Shown here piece by piece: positions 8,346-19,263 of a stretch of 64,000 bases of DNA (position 1 is its first letter; the number at the start of each line of letters is the position of its first letter). This DNA comes from Gammaproteobacteria bacterium. Its GTDB lineage: Bacteria; Pseudomonadota; Gammaproteobacteria; SURF-13. Position numbers and translations under genes: made by a program. The stretch spans positions 321,536 through 385,535 of the forward strand of contig JAUXUQ010000002.1 of assembly GCA_030680605.1 (NCBI GenBank). The letters run 5' to 3'. The notes under the pieces were generated by a model that ran no database searches, had not been told where the DNA came from, and saw nothing but the letters and a program-made list of their open reading frames with translations.

Positions 8346-8891
8346 CTAGCCAGCCCAGGGTTCGGCAAGCAACGCCCGAATCTGATGCTCCGTTTTATCA
8401 TAGTTGCCCTCACCGATATGGGTATAGCGCACCACGCCCTGCTTGTCGATCAGATAAAGCGTGGGCCAGAACCGGTTACGATAGCGTTTCCAGATGGCGA
8501 AATCGTTGTCGATGGCAATGGCATGGCGTATCTCATGTTCGTTGACATAGCGTGTGACATTCGCGATCTTTCCCTCATGCGCAAACTCGGGTGTGTGTAC
8601 CCCGATGATAACGGCACCCTGGGGCGCATACCGCTCATGCCATTGCTTGATGTAGGGTTCGACATTGCGGCAGTTGGAGCAGCCATAGGTCCAGAACTCC
8701 ACCAATACCACCTTGCCCCGCAGTTCTGCCAGGCGCAGGGGTTTGCTGTTGAGCCAGGTCGGGCTGTTGATTTCCGGTGCAGCCCACGCCTCCTGTGCAG
8801 GGGCGATAGTGGGTATTTGCAGCAGCAGGACATACGCCAGCGTGGTGAATACGCAGGCCGGTAATCGATGATAGCGCGGCAGCAGTGTCAT
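8346..8891 (-). CDS. TlpA/redoxin-type exported thioredoxin-like protein
   Basis: A 181-residue thiol-disulfide oxidoreductase. The N-terminus (MTLLPRYHRLPACVFTTLAY) plus following hydrophobic residues forms a signal or anchor ending near APAQEAWA, so the thioredoxin fold should be periplasmic. The active site is FWTYGCSNCRNVEPY (CxxC). FWPTLYLIDKQGVVRYTHIGEG has the conserved cis-Pro region. The ATG at 8891 is preferred over the upstream in-frame ATG because GAGGA lies just before it and the signal begins there. It is divergent from pgl. It could keep thiols of an exported protein reduced, for example cysteines of the nearby bufferin, but that is only a suggestion. Confidence 0.82.
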   Translation of the reverse strand: MTLLPRYHRLPACVFTTLAYVLLLQIPTIAPAQEAWAAPEINSPTWLNSKPLRLAELRGKVVLVEFWTYGCSNCRNVEPYIKQWHERYAPQGAVIIGVHTPEFAHEGKIANVTRYVNEHEIRHAIAIDNDFAIWKRYRNRFWPTLYLIDKQGVVRYTHIGEGNYDKTEHQIRALLAEPWAG

Positions 8892-8946
8892 AGAGTCCTC
8901 ACAGTAGTGGCAAGTCTTGATGTACTCTATACGCGATAGCACGCTA

Positions 8947-8952
8947 TATAAT
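8947..8952 (+). promoter_or_regulatory. Candidate -10 box of pgl
   Basis: A perfect TATAAT occurs 31 bases before the pgl start, in an AT-rich patch between the divergent TlpA-like gene and pgl. No good -35 hexamer is seen at 16-18 bases upstream. Confidence 0.35.
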
Positions 8953-8982
8953 CACAAAAATATAAAATCCCGGTCACATCTC

Positions 8983-9756
8983 ATGCCTGCACACACCCCC
9001 TGCGCTGATAGGCATGTTCCGATACACCTGTTTGCTGATCTTGATGCTCTGAGTGACGCGGCGGTCGGACGCATTGCAGAGATTGCGGCAGAGTCCATTG
9101 CCCAGCGTGGAGTATTCCATATTGCGCTGTCCGGTGGCGCCACGCCACGCCATCTGTATGAGCGGCTGGCGCGTGCGCCGTATGTACCCACCATTGACTG
9201 GTCACGGGTGCATGTCTATTTTGGGGATGAGCGCTGTGTGCCGCCCGATCATCCTGACAGTAATTTCCGCATGGCCAATACGGCGTTGCTGATGCATGTG
9301 CCGATTCCGCCAGCACAGATTCACCGCATCAGCGCCGATCTGGCCTATGTGCGGCAGTGCGCGGCGGCCTATGCGGCCGTGCTGGCATCCAGTCTGCCCG
9401 TATGCAACAACGTGCCACAGTTTGATCTGGTGCTGCTGGGTGTCGGGCCGGATGGACACATTGCCTCCCTGTTTCCCGCGACAGGCAGTGCGCTTTCCGA
9501 GCGGCGCCCAGTAACTGCTGTGTATGCTGACAGCATGCACGCCTGGCGTATCAGCATCACCTTGGCCGTGATCAACCAGGCGCGCCATATCCTGCTGTTG
9601 GCGGCAGGTTCGAACAAGGCAGAAATTCTGCAGCGTGTGTTGCGCGACGATCCGCCAGCTGTAGCACCGCTGCCGGTGCAGAGAATACAGTCGCAGGGCG
9701 AACTGGAATGGTATCTGGACCAAGCCGCGGCGGCGAGGATGCCGGCACCGCCATGA
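8983..9756 (+). CDS. pgl: 6-phosphogluconolactonase
   Basis: A 257-residue cytoplasmic enzyme of the SOL/DevB family. It hydrolyses 6-phosphogluconolactone to 6-phosphogluconate, which feeds the pentose-phosphate or Entner-Doudoroff route. Diagnostic motifs are HIALSGGATPRHLYERLA, VHVYFGDERCVPPDHPDSN and LVLLGVGPDGHIASLFP. The ATG at 8983 gives the normal family length; the frame is open further upstream, but that part has no family similarity. The stop overlaps the glucokinase start by ATGA. A zwf gene, the usual third member, is not in this window. Confidence 0.92.
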   Translation: MPAHTPCADRHVPIHLFADLDALSDAAVGRIAEIAAESIAQRGVFHIALSGGATPRHLYERLARAPYVPTIDWSRVHVYFGDERCVPPDHPDSNFRMANTALLMHVPIPPAQIHRISADLAYVRQCAAAYAAVLASSLPVCNNVPQFDLVLLGVGPDGHIASLFPATGSALSERRPVTAVYADSMHAWRISITLAVINQARHILLLAAGSNKAEILQRVLRDDPPAVAPLPVQRIQSQGELEWYLDQAAAARMPAPP

Positions 9757-10748
9757 AAGTGCTGGCAGGCGACATCGGCGGCACCAAGACCTGGTTGCAG
9801 GTGACGGAGTTTTCTGGCGCAACGTCCCGTACGCTGGCGGAGCAACGCTTTGTCAGTGCGGCCTATCCAGATCTGTTGCCCATGGTGCGTGAATTCCTGC
9901 TGAGTGCCGGTATCCCAGTGGTAGACGCCGCCTGTTTTGGTGTGGCTGGTCCGGTACAAGGCGATGTCGCCCGCCAGACCGTGCGCGTGACCAACTTGCC
10001 ATGGCAGCTTGATTCGACAGCACTGGCACAGGCGTCGGGGATTCCAAAGGTGAGTCTGATCAATGATTTTCAGGCGGCAGGTTACGGTATCGAGGCTCTG
10101 ACTGCAGCGGATGTTGCAGTGTTGCACCCGGGAGATCCGCAGCAGCATGCGCCGCGTCTGGTAGTGGGCGCGGGCACCGGGTTTGGCACGGCGCAGTTGA
10201 TCTGGCAACAGGATCATTACGCGGTGTTCCCGGCCGAGGCCGGTCATGCCGAGTTTGCCCCCAGTGATGCGCTGCAGGCAGAATTCTCGCAATATCTGAT
10301 GCAGCAGGGTGGCCGTGGATTTTACGATCGGGTGCTGTCAGGCAACGGCCTGGTAAACTGCTACGAATTTCTTGCCACCCGCCAGTCAGGCAATGTGTCT
10401 GCCACCCAGCAGCAAGCCATTCACGATGAGGAAGATGTGGCGGCAAGCATTACACGGAGGGCATTGGCGGAGGACGATCCGCTGGCCAGTGCGGCGCTGG
10501 ATTTCTTTATCACGCTGTACGGTGCGTGGACGGGCAGTCTGGCGCTGATTACGCAGCCACGTGGCGGGGTGTATGTCGCAGGCGGTATCGCCCCCAGAAT
10601 TATCGAGCGGATACGCACGGGAGGCTTTATGCAGGCCTTTCTCGACAAGGGGGTCATGACGCCGGTGGTTGCTGCCATGCCGGTGCAAGTCGTACTCAAT
10701 ACCAAAGTAGGTCTTATGGGCGCTACTCTGGCAGGTAGCCGACTGTGA
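9753..10748 (+). CDS. glk: Glucokinase
   Basis: A 331-residue glucokinase of the bacterial Glk family, which phosphorylates glucose with ATP. Visible motifs are the N-terminal phosphate loop LAGDIGGTKTWLQV, FGVAGPV, SLINDFQAAGYGIE with the catalytic Asp region, VVGAGTGFGTAQL, EAGHAEFAPSD and the C-terminal VYVAGGIAPRI. The ATG at 9753 overlaps the pgl stop by 4 bases, so the genes are probably translationally coupled, placing glucose phosphorylation and lactone hydrolysis in one operon. Confidence 0.92.
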   Translation: MKVLAGDIGGTKTWLQVTEFSGATSRTLAEQRFVSAAYPDLLPMVREFLLSAGIPVVDAACFGVAGPVQGDVARQTVRVTNLPWQLDSTALAQASGIPKVSLINDFQAAGYGIEALTAADVAVLHPGDPQQHAPRLVVGAGTGFGTAQLIWQQDHYAVFPAEAGHAEFAPSDALQAEFSQYLMQQGGRGFYDRVLSGNGLVNCYEFLATRQSGNVSATQQQAIHDEEDVAASITRRALAEDDPLASAALDFFITLYGAWTGSLALITQPRGGVYVAGGIAPRIIERIRTGGFMQAFLDKGVMTPVVAAMPVQVVLNTKVGLMGATLAGSRL

Positions 10749-10794
10749 TGCGGGCGGGCTTGCGCGCACCGGTGGATTGCGGTGAAATGCCATT

Positions 10795-11178
10795 ATGACA
10801 GAGGTGGCCCAACACAAAATCAGGGTTGATGTAGAGACAACCTACATCAGCGAACAGTCGATGCCTGAAAAGCAGCGGTTTGTGTTTGCCTATACCATCA
10901 CGATTCAGAATCTTGGCAGCATCGCTGCCAGGCTGTTGACCCGCCACTGGGTCATCACCGACGCCAACGGCAAGACGCAGGAGGTGCGGGGCGAGGGCGT
11001 GGTGGGCGAGCAACCTTACCTGCTGCCGGGCGAGGGCTTTCAATATACCAGCGGCACACTGCTTGAAACGTCCTTTGGCAGTATGCAGGGTAGCTATCAA
11101 ATGCTGGCCGATGACGGTACCCGATTCGACGCGGCCATTCCGCCGTTTACCCTGTCCGTACCCTATACCTTGCATTAG
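10795..11178 (+). CDS. apaG: ApaG (Co2+/Mg2+ efflux-associated) protein
   Basis: A 127-residue fibronectin-III-like protein. The family is recognised from RVDVETTYISEQSMPEKQRFVFAYTI, broken here after IRV, from LLTRHWVITDANGKTQEVRGEG with the GEGVVGEQP glycine motif, and from YTSGTLLETSFGSMQGSYQM. In E. coli apaG follows ksgA (rsmA) on the same strand; here it lies on the opposite strand from rsmA, separated by a methyltransferase gene. Its biochemical role is not settled. Length is typical of the family. Confidence 0.93.
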   Translation: MTEVAQHKIRVDVETTYISEQSMPEKQRFVFAYTITIQNLGSIAARLLTRHWVITDANGKTQEVRGEGVVGEQPYLLPGEGFQYTSGTLLETSFGSMQGSYQMLADDGTRFDAAIPPFTLSVPYTLH

Positions 11179-11209
11179 TATCTCTCGTCTCAGACACCAC
11201 CCTCTCGTC

Positions 11210-11818
11210 GTGCTGCGCTACGCTTATACCTTGCTGGCCCCGATATATGATTGGGTGGTTGCGGCGGCCAGCCAGAACTGGCGGCAGGACAGTCTGGCCG
11301 CACTGGCAGCGATGCCGACGGGTGTGCATGGCAAGCGAATACTGATTGCGGGCATTGGCAGTGGGCTGGATATTCCGTACCTGCCACAGGGTGGAAGTTA
11401 TGCGGGCCTGGACATCACTCCAGCGATGCTGAGGCGTGCGCGGGCACGTGCACAGCAGTGTGATAGACAGATTGAGCTGCAACAGGCAGACGTCATGGCC
11501 TTGCCTTATGCTGACGCATCATTCGATGCGGTTGTCATGCACCTGATTGTGGCCGTGGTACCGGATGCGGAGCGCGCATTAAGGGAGGCGGCACGCGTGC
11601 TCAAGCCGGGTGGCAGAATTTTCATTCTCGATAAATTTCTGCGCCCCGGACAGCGTGCCCCGCTGCGTCGCATGCTGAGCCCGCTGCTGGGCAGGATCGC
11701 AACACGTATGGATGTGGTATTTGAACAAGTGTTGGCTACAGTACCGTCACTGCAGGTTGTGTGTGATGTAGCGCTCAACGGTGGCTGGTTCCGACGCATA
11801 GAGCTGCAAAAAATATGA
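11210..11818 (+). CDS. Class I SAM-dependent methyltransferase (UbiE-like)
   Basis: About 202 residues. The SAM motif is KRILIAGIGSGLDIPYLP, with YAGLDITPAMLRRAR as the acidic loop, ALPYADASFDAVVMHLIV as motif II and RVLKPGGRIFILDKFLRPG as motif III. This resembles UbiE/phosphatidylethanolamine methyltransferase-like enzymes; the substrate is unknown. The frame is open far into apaG, but no ATG lies between the apaG stop and the first conserved residues, so I take the GTG at 11210 (VLRYAYTLLAPIYDWVV). No clear ribosome site is seen. It is convergent with rsmA, with only 7 bases between stops. Confidence 0.78.
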   Translation: MLRYAYTLLAPIYDWVVAAASQNWRQDSLAALAAMPTGVHGKRILIAGIGSGLDIPYLPQGGSYAGLDITPAMLRRARARAQQCDRQIELQQADVMALPYADASFDAVVMHLIVAVVPDAERALREAARVLKPGGRIFILDKFLRPGQRAPLRRMLSPLLGRIATRMDVVFEQVLATVPSLQVVCDVALNGGWFRRIELQKI

Positions 11819-11825
11819 CCGGGAC

Positions 11826-12635
11826 CTATACGGCCTCGCGCTGCTTTTCTGCAACGGCATTGCCGAGCCCGGCGAAGTCATGCAGGGTAAGCTGCTCGGC
11901 GCGCACGCCGGGATTAATGCCTAACGCCTGAATTTCGTCTGCGGTCAGCAATTCCTTCAGTGTGTTGCGCAGGGTCTTGCGCCGCTGGCCGAAGGCGGCG
12001 CGTACCACCTGCCCGAATATAGACTCGTCACTGACGGCGACCGGCGGTGTGGGATGGGGCACCATGCGGATGACGGCGGAGTCCACCTTTGGGGGCGGGG
12101 TAAACGCACCCGGTCCGACATGAAATAATTTCTGTACTGTGCAGCGGTACTGAATCATGACGGACAGGCGCCCATAGGTGCGCCCGCCTGGCGCGGCAAT
12201 CATGCGCTCCACTACTTCATGTTGCAACATGAAGTGCATGTCGCGGATGCAATGCGCCTGCGCCAGCAGGTGAAACAGCAGTGGTGTGGATATGTTGTAG
12301 GGCAGGTTGCCAATGATGCGCAGCCGTGAGTTGCCCTGCATCAGGCTGCAAAAATCAAAGCGCAAGGCATCCTGGTTATGAATGCGCAGATTTCCCATCT
12401 CCGCGCACGCATGTTGCAGTGGTGCGATCAGATCCCGGTCAAGCTCAATGACGTCCAGCGTGCCTACAGTGCGCAACAAGTCGTGGGTCAGTGCCCCGCG
12501 CCCGGGGCCTATCTCGACCAGCGCCTCACCTGGCTGAGGCTGCAGGGCAGAAATTATGCGCTGGATGACGGTACGGTCGTGCAGAAAGTGCTGGCCAAAG
12601 CGTTTGCGCGCAACCCCCGATCCCATGCTAGTCAT
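11826..12635 (-). CDS. rsmA: 16S rRNA dimethyladenosine transferase RsmA (KsgA)
   Basis: A 269-residue enzyme that dimethylates A1518 and A1519 in helix 45 of 16S rRNA. Motifs are [53 protein letters not shown] and [14 protein letters not shown]. The start at 12635 ([15 protein letters not shown]) overlaps the pdxA stop by 8 bases; an ATG three codons later is equally possible. A long in-frame extension upstream overlaps pdxA and has no family similarity. The order lptD-surA-pdxA-rsmA is the usual gammaproteobacterial one. Confidence 0.93.
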   Translation of the reverse strand: MTSMGSGVARKRFGQHFLHDRTVIQRIISALQPQPGEALVEIGPGRGALTHDLLRTVGTLDVIELDRDLIAPLQHACAEMGNLRIHNQDALRFDFCSLMQGNSRLRIIGNLPYNISTPLLFHLLAQAHCIRDMHFMLQHEVVERMIAAPGGRTYGRLSVMIQYRCTVQKLFHVGPGAFTPPPKVDSAVIRMVPHPTPPVAVSDESIFGQVVRAAFGQRRKTLRNTLKELLTADEIQALGINPGVRAEQLTLHDFAGLGNAVAEKQREAV

Positions 12636-13620
12636 GACGGGCGTTGCGCGCTGCAAGTGCGAGGGCCGCCTGTATCGCTGCCAGCAGGCTGCCACTGTCG
12701 GCCTTGCCGCTGCCTGCGAGTTCCAGCGCCGTGCCATGATCGACTGAGGTGCGGATGATAGGTAGCCCCAGCGTAATGTTGACGGCGGAGCCAAAACCGA
12801 GATGTTTGAGTACCGGCAGGCCCTGGTCATGGTACATGGCCAGCACGGCGTCTGCAGGCGCCAGGGTGGCAGGTACAAACACGGTGTCTGCGGGCAGCGG
12901 TCCCCGCAAGTGCATGCCTTCGGCGCGCAGCCTGGCAATGACAGGCTCAATGACCTCAATCTCTTCATGCCCCAGGTGTCCGGCTTCACCGGCATGGGGG
13001 TTGAGGCCGCATACCAGAATATGCGGGTGCAGAATGCCAAAACGAGCCTTCAGGTCGTGATGCAGTACACGTAACACGGCTTCGAGGCGTGGCTGCGTAA
13101 GTGCCCGGCTGACCTCCCTCAGCGGCAGGTGGGTGGTAGCCAGTGCCACACGCAGCCCCGGTACCGCGAGCATCATTACTGGTTGTGGGCTCTGGGTCAG
13201 CTCGGCCAGAAATTCGGTGTGGCCGGCGAAAGAAATACCGGCATCGTTGATCAGGGCCTTGTGTACTGGTCCGGTGACTAATGCGTCAAATTCTCCCGCG
13301 AGGCAGGCTTGGACTGCATGATGCAATGTCTCCAGCACGTAGCCGGCATTGGCCGGATCGAGTTGCCCGCAGCGGACCGGCTTGGCCAGCGGGACAGACA
13401 TGACCTTGAGCGTGCCGGCTGTGTGCGGTTGCGCCGCTTGTGTTGGCGCGTAGACTTCGAGTCTGAGTGGGAGGCCGAGGGCTTGAGCGCGCGCGGTGAG
13501 CAAGACGGGATCCGCCACGGCAACCACCATGGCAGGGAAGTCCCGCTGCGCGATCTGGACACAGAGGTCGGGTCCAATGCCGGCGGGCTCACCGGGCGTG
13601 AGGGCAAGGCGGGGTATCAT
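12628..13620 (-). CDS. pdxA: 4-hydroxythreonine-4-phosphate dehydrogenase PdxA
   Basis: A 330-residue cytoplasmic dehydrogenase of pyridoxal-5'-phosphate synthesis. It begins [19 protein letters not shown] and has [44 protein letters not shown] and [16 protein letters not shown], which supply the metal-binding His residues and phosphate contacts of the family. It lies between surA and rsmA in one minus-strand operon; 108 bases without a visible gene separate it from the surA stop. Confidence 0.94.
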   Translation of the reverse strand: MIPRLALTPGEPAGIGPDLCVQIAQRDFPAMVVAVADPVLLTARAQALGLPLRLEVYAPTQAAQPHTAGTLKVMSVPLAKPVRCGQLDPANAGYVLETLHHAVQACLAGEFDALVTGPVHKALINDAGISFAGHTEFLAELTQSPQPVMMLAVPGLRVALATTHLPLREVSRALTQPRLEAVLRVLHHDLKARFGILHPHILVCGLNPHAGEAGHLGHEEIEVIEPVIARLRAEGMHLRGPLPADTVFVPATLAPADAVLAMYHDQGLPVLKHLGFGSAVNITLGLPIIRTSVDHGTALELAGSGKADSGSLLAAIQAALALAARNARHD

Positions 13621-13728
13621 GTAACTCCGGTATGTACTCGGGGTGCTGCTGTAGTTGTCGGTAGTGACGCCAGAGCAGTCCTGCGTTTCGCTTCCGCATC
13701 AGGCTGGTTGGCGATGCGCTTGCTTGAT

Positions 13729-15027
13729 TTACAGATCCTCGGCCTTGTATTCAACATAGGCTTCGTCGCGCAGTCCACGTAGCCATATTTGGGTCTGTTC
13801 TTCGATCTTGCGCTGACGGATGGCTTCCCGCGCCTGGTTGCGCTGGAACTCCCGGGTGTTGTCGTGATCGCGACGCTCCATGACCTGCACAATATGCCAG
13901 CCGAAGGAGCTTTGGAAGGGCGCGCTGGTCTCGCCGGGTTTCAGGGCATTCATGGCTTCTTCAAAGCGAGGGTCAAAATCACCCGGATTGGCCCAACCTA
14001 ACGCCCCTCCATTGGTTGCGGTAGTCGCGTCATCCGAATTGGCACGCGCCAGATCGCCAAAGTCATCCCCACCCACAATGCGCTGGCGGAGCTGCTCCAG
14101 TCGATTTTGTGCATCCTGATCTGATGTAAGTTCGTTGGTGCGCAGCAGGATATGACGTGCCTGGGTCTGGCGCACCACATGCTGTGTCTCTCCACGCACC
14201 TCCAGCAGTTTCACGATATGAAACCCGCTGGCCGAGCGTATGAGGTTGCTGGTTTCGTCTGGCTTCAACTGTGGTACAACATCTGCAAACAGACTGGGTA
14301 GTTGTGCTGCGGTACGCCAGCCAAGGTCGCCGCCCTCTAACGCCTGCGGGTCGTCGGAACTGGCAATGGCCAGTTGGCCGAAGTCCTCGCCTGCACGCAA
14401 GCGATCCAGTACCAGCTGCGCACGAGTTTGTGCCGCTTTTACAGTTTCTGGAGAAGCAGCTTCCGGCAGGGCGATGAGAATCTGGCTCACGCGGTATTCA
14501 TTGCTGGCGCTGGCTGTCTGCTGTGCCCCGCGCGCCGCAATGTGGTCGTTGATTTCCTGGTCGGTGACGTTGATGCGGCTGTCCACCTGTCGTTGACGCA
14601 GGCGATTGATGATGATCTCGTGACGGATATTTTCCCGAAATACGGCAAAATCGAAACCATCACGCGTGAGTATGTTGCGAAACTCGCTGAGCGACAGATT
14701 GTTCTGTTTTGCTATGGTGTCAAGCGCGCGCGTAAGCGTGTCATCATCAACACGAATGCCGGTGCTTTCAGCAAGCTGCAGTTGCAGGCGACGGATGATA
14801 AGACGCTCCAGTACCTGTTTCTGCAGAACATCCTGTGGGGGAATATCGATATTCTTCTGCTGCAGCTGCTGTACGATGGTACGCAGTTCAGTGTTGAGCT
14901 CGCTCTGGGTGATGACGTTGTTGTTGACCACGACAAGAATTCTGTCCAGCGGGATAACGCGCTCAGCAGCCTGCAATGCGGGAAATGGGAGTAGCAGGGC
15001 GGCAAGAAAATAGTAATGTAGTTTCAT
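13729..15027 (-). CDS. surA: Periplasmic chaperone / peptidyl-prolyl isomerase SurA
   Basis: A 432-residue exported chaperone for outer-membrane proteins. Residues 1-20 (MKLHYYFLAALLLPFPALQA) are the signal peptide. The N-terminal SurA domain follows (LDRILVVVNNNVITQSELNT), then two parvulin domains, each with the paired SDDPQALEGGDLGW / SDDATTATNGGALGW and GFHIVKL / GWHIVQV motifs, and a C-terminal helix. The ATG at 15027 is chosen because the signal peptide begins there. The gene follows lptD by 13 bases, which makes sense because SurA assists LptD folding. Confidence 0.94.
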   Translation of the reverse strand: MKLHYYFLAALLLPFPALQAAERVIPLDRILVVVNNNVITQSELNTELRTIVQQLQQKNIDIPPQDVLQKQVLERLIIRRLQLQLAESTGIRVDDDTLTRALDTIAKQNNLSLSEFRNILTRDGFDFAVFRENIRHEIIINRLRQRQVDSRINVTDQEINDHIAARGAQQTASASNEYRVSQILIALPEAASPETVKAAQTRAQLVLDRLRAGEDFGQLAIASSDDPQALEGGDLGWRTAAQLPSLFADVVPQLKPDETSNLIRSASGFHIVKLLEVRGETQHVVRQTQARHILLRTNELTSDQDAQNRLEQLRQRIVGGDDFGDLARANSDDATTATNGGALGWANPGDFDPRFEEAMNALKPGETSAPFQSSFGWHIVQVMERRDHDNTREFQRNQAREAIRQRKIEEQTQIWLRGLRDEAYVEYKAEDL

Positions 15028-15040
15028 CGTGGCTATGTTG

Positions 15041-17287
15041 TCAGTGGGCGAAGGTGGAGGAATCCAGCAAGCCTTCCAGTCCCTTGCGGTATTCCTGGTC
15101 ACCAAAGCTGGTCAATCCTTTCAGTTCCAGTTGAAGGAACAATGCGGTATTGCTGTCGCCTGCGGTGTTGTTGATGAAGCGGCGTGTAGTGACGCGCACT
15201 CTCCAGCAGCAGGTGTCGTACTCAATGCCGGCGAGTGATTCGAGCGTGCGGCTGTCTGACAGTGAGTAGTTCCAGCGTGCCACGGCGTTCCAGTGACGTT
15301 GCTGGTTCCAGCTGATCGGCCAGACCGCAGAAACGTCGGTCTGTTCCAGTGACTCCTGCTGATAGCGGTAGGACAGGTTAATCAGGTGTTTATCATCCGA
15401 ACGGTAGCGCAGACCCAGGGTTCCCGTGCTGATCTCGCCCTGCTGCCGGTTCCAGAGCAGGTTGGCCGTTGCACTCCAGTTTTTGACAAATTCCCTGCTG
15501 CTGAGTTCAGCGACTATATCGGAGTTTGTCGTAGTCTCGGCGGGATCACTCGGGAGCAGGGTTACTCTGCGATCGCTGAAATAGTAAATTTGCCCCAAAC
15601 TTGCACGCAGTCTTTCCTGACCGCTGTCGGCATCCAGCAATCGTGAGCTGAGCGCAAGCGTAACCTGGTTGGCGTCGCCCACGCGGTCGGCGCCGCTGAA
15701 GCGGTTGGCCTGGAACAGGTTGGCGAAGGTGAAGCTGGTATCGCCACTGTCGAAAACCGGGATGTCGGACTGATCCTGATAGGGTACATATAGATAGTAC
15801 AGGCGTGGCTCGAGGGTTTGGGTGAATCGGCGTTCGTCAAAGGTCGCGTCGCGCTCGAAAAATACCCCGCTGTCGAAGCTGAAGAAGGGTAATGTCCGGC
15901 TTGTATCATACGATGTGCTGGGCGCCTTGTTGTTCAACAGGTACTGGGTATGTCGCAGACCGAACGTGGGCAGCAGGTACCCTGCATCAAATGCGTGGGG
16001 TAACGTTACCGTGGGTTGCAGGTCGATGCGCTGCGCTGTGAGACTGTCTGCCCGGTCGAAATGCACGTACTCGCCATTGAATGTGGTAGTCGTGCCCCAA
16101 GGTTGTTGCGGCAATATCGAGCCGAACAGCAGTTGCGGCAGACGCTGATAGGGGCGCTCGGCGGCCGGAATTGTTTCGTCGACCGTTTGATAGCCTTGTA
16201 GCCGCCCAGTCACGTTCCAGTCATCTGCCCGGTAGGTGGTTTCAGCGCGACGTTCAAGGTGCGTGGTGCTGGCGAGGCTCAGTGTGTCACCTAATTGCTC
16301 AAAGTAATTATCGTCCGACACATAGTTAAAGTTGACGTCGGCGCTCCAGCGCGGAGCGAAGCTACCGCTATGGCGATATCCAAGCAGTATGCGGTCGCGG
16401 TTCTGAAGGTTGTCATCCGGCAGGTAGCCCAGATCAAGCTGGCCGTGGCTTTGGGGGGTGAGGTAACGGAACTCCCCCAGCAGATGCAGACCGCGCTTGC
16501 TGATGCTCCGGGCCGTCAGGGTGGCATCGTACTTGGGTGCAATATTGAAATAGTAAGGAATGCGGATGTCGGTGCCGGTCTCAGTGGCGCTGCCGAAACT
16601 GGGTGCCAGAAAACCCGACTTGCGCCTGTCGTTCAGCGGGAAGCTGAGGTAGGGTGAATAGAATATCGGCAGGCCCTTGAACTCAATCCATACATTGCGC
16701 GCGGTGCCTACGCCCTCAGCCTGGTCGAGCCTGATGTCGGAGGAGTGCAGGTACCAGTCATCATTGCCGGTATTGCAGGTTGTGTAGAGGCCACCCTTGA
16801 TGCGTTGATGGTCGCGATTTTCAAAGACAACGCTGTCGGCACTGCCGCGACCATGCCTCTCGGGTAGCCAGAAATCAGTCACCGTGTTGATTTCGCCGGT
16901 GTCGTTGCCGAGATTGTAGTGGGCAGTATCGCCCAGCAGGCTCAGGCCGTTTTGCCGCAGGCGTATATTACCCGAGGCCTGCAGACTATCCTGGGTGCGG
17001 TTGTAGATGACGTTGTCGGCTGCCAGTTCCCGGCCAGAGCGGCGCACCAATACGTCTCCCCGGAAATTGAAGATTTCGTTTTGCAGTGCCTCGGAGGTGT
17101 CGGCATCCAGATAGGTGGCGTCGTCACCGGCCGGTGTAAGCGGCTCGCGCAAGTTGTGTGCCAACCCAGGCTCGCTGCACAGGTCAAAGTCTGCGCCGTT
17201 GCCTGCGTGCGTGGTTAGCGGCAGGCCTAGGAGCAGGCTGGCCAGTATGGGTAACTGGAGAAAGCGCGGTAGTAGCTTGCGCAACAC
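15041..17287 (-). CDS. lptD: LPS-assembly outer-membrane protein LptD
   Basis: About 748 residues. It forms the outer-membrane barrel that inserts lipopolysaccharide together with LptE. After a signal peptide (LQLPILASLLLGLPLTTHAG) it has the N-terminal LptA-like jellyroll (ALQNEIFNFRGDVLVRRSG, DNVIYNRTQDSLQASGNIR) and a C-terminal 26-strand barrel. Cys residues occur in FDLCSEPG, TTCNTGN and the C-terminal vicinal pair YDTCCWRVR, matching the two long-range disulfides known in E. coli LptD. No ATG is available near the signal peptide; the GTG at 17287 (or the TTG just after) gives a sensible start. It is divergent from amgK. Confidence 0.92.
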   Translation of the reverse strand: MLRKLLPRFLQLPILASLLLGLPLTTHAGNGADFDLCSEPGLAHNLREPLTPAGDDATYLDADTSEALQNEIFNFRGDVLVRRSGRELAADNVIYNRTQDSLQASGNIRLRQNGLSLLGDTAHYNLGNDTGEINTVTDFWLPERHGRGSADSVVFENRDHQRIKGGLYTTCNTGNDDWYLHSSDIRLDQAEGVGTARNVWIEFKGLPIFYSPYLSFPLNDRRKSGFLAPSFGSATETGTDIRIPYYFNIAPKYDATLTARSISKRGLHLLGEFRYLTPQSHGQLDLGYLPDDNLQNRDRILLGYRHSGSFAPRWSADVNFNYVSDDNYFEQLGDTLSLASTTHLERRAETTYRADDWNVTGRLQGYQTVDETIPAAERPYQRLPQLLFGSILPQQPWGTTTTFNGEYVHFDRADSLTAQRIDLQPTVTLPHAFDAGYLLPTFGLRHTQYLLNNKAPSTSYDTSRTLPFFSFDSGVFFERDATFDERRFTQTLEPRLYYLYVPYQDQSDIPVFDSGDTSFTFANLFQANRFSGADRVGDANQVTLALSSRLLDADSGQERLRASLGQIYYFSDRRVTLLPSDPAETTTNSDIVAELSSREFVKNWSATANLLWNRQQGEISTGTLGLRYRSDDKHLINLSYRYQQESLEQTDVSAVWPISWNQQRHWNAVARWNYSLSDSRTLESLAGIEYDTCCWRVRVTTRRFINNTAGDSNTALFLQLELKGLTSFGDQEYRKGLEGLLDSSTFAH

Positions 17288-17379
17288 AAGGCGACTCTTG
17301 TTGGTTATAGTATGACTTTGCCTAAAATCGCACAGAATGGCCCCTGGTTCAATCCTTATGTTCAATCCGCAATCCGCCC

Positions 17380-19040
<1,661 letters not shown>

Positions 19041-19263
19041 TTGCCGGCGTATGTCGCATCTGCTTGCTGTTAGCAGCGCATGGCTTCAGCCATGCTGCAC
19101 AGACCGCGCCAGTGGTGAACGCGTTGCGGGTGATGTAACCCGATGCAATCAGCATTGAATCACTCGCCATGCATTTTGCGGCGACATTCTCGACGCGCTG
19201 CACGTCGTGTGGAAGTGCCGCTGCGTTTTGCCGTTACGCCACAAGGGTATAGCAGGCGGCAGA

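Noticed and set aside
19041-19263. Small gene between murU and the YdcF gene
   Set aside because: Short open frames exist on both strands, but none has a ribosome site or recognisable sequence; only a small stem near 19079 is visible.
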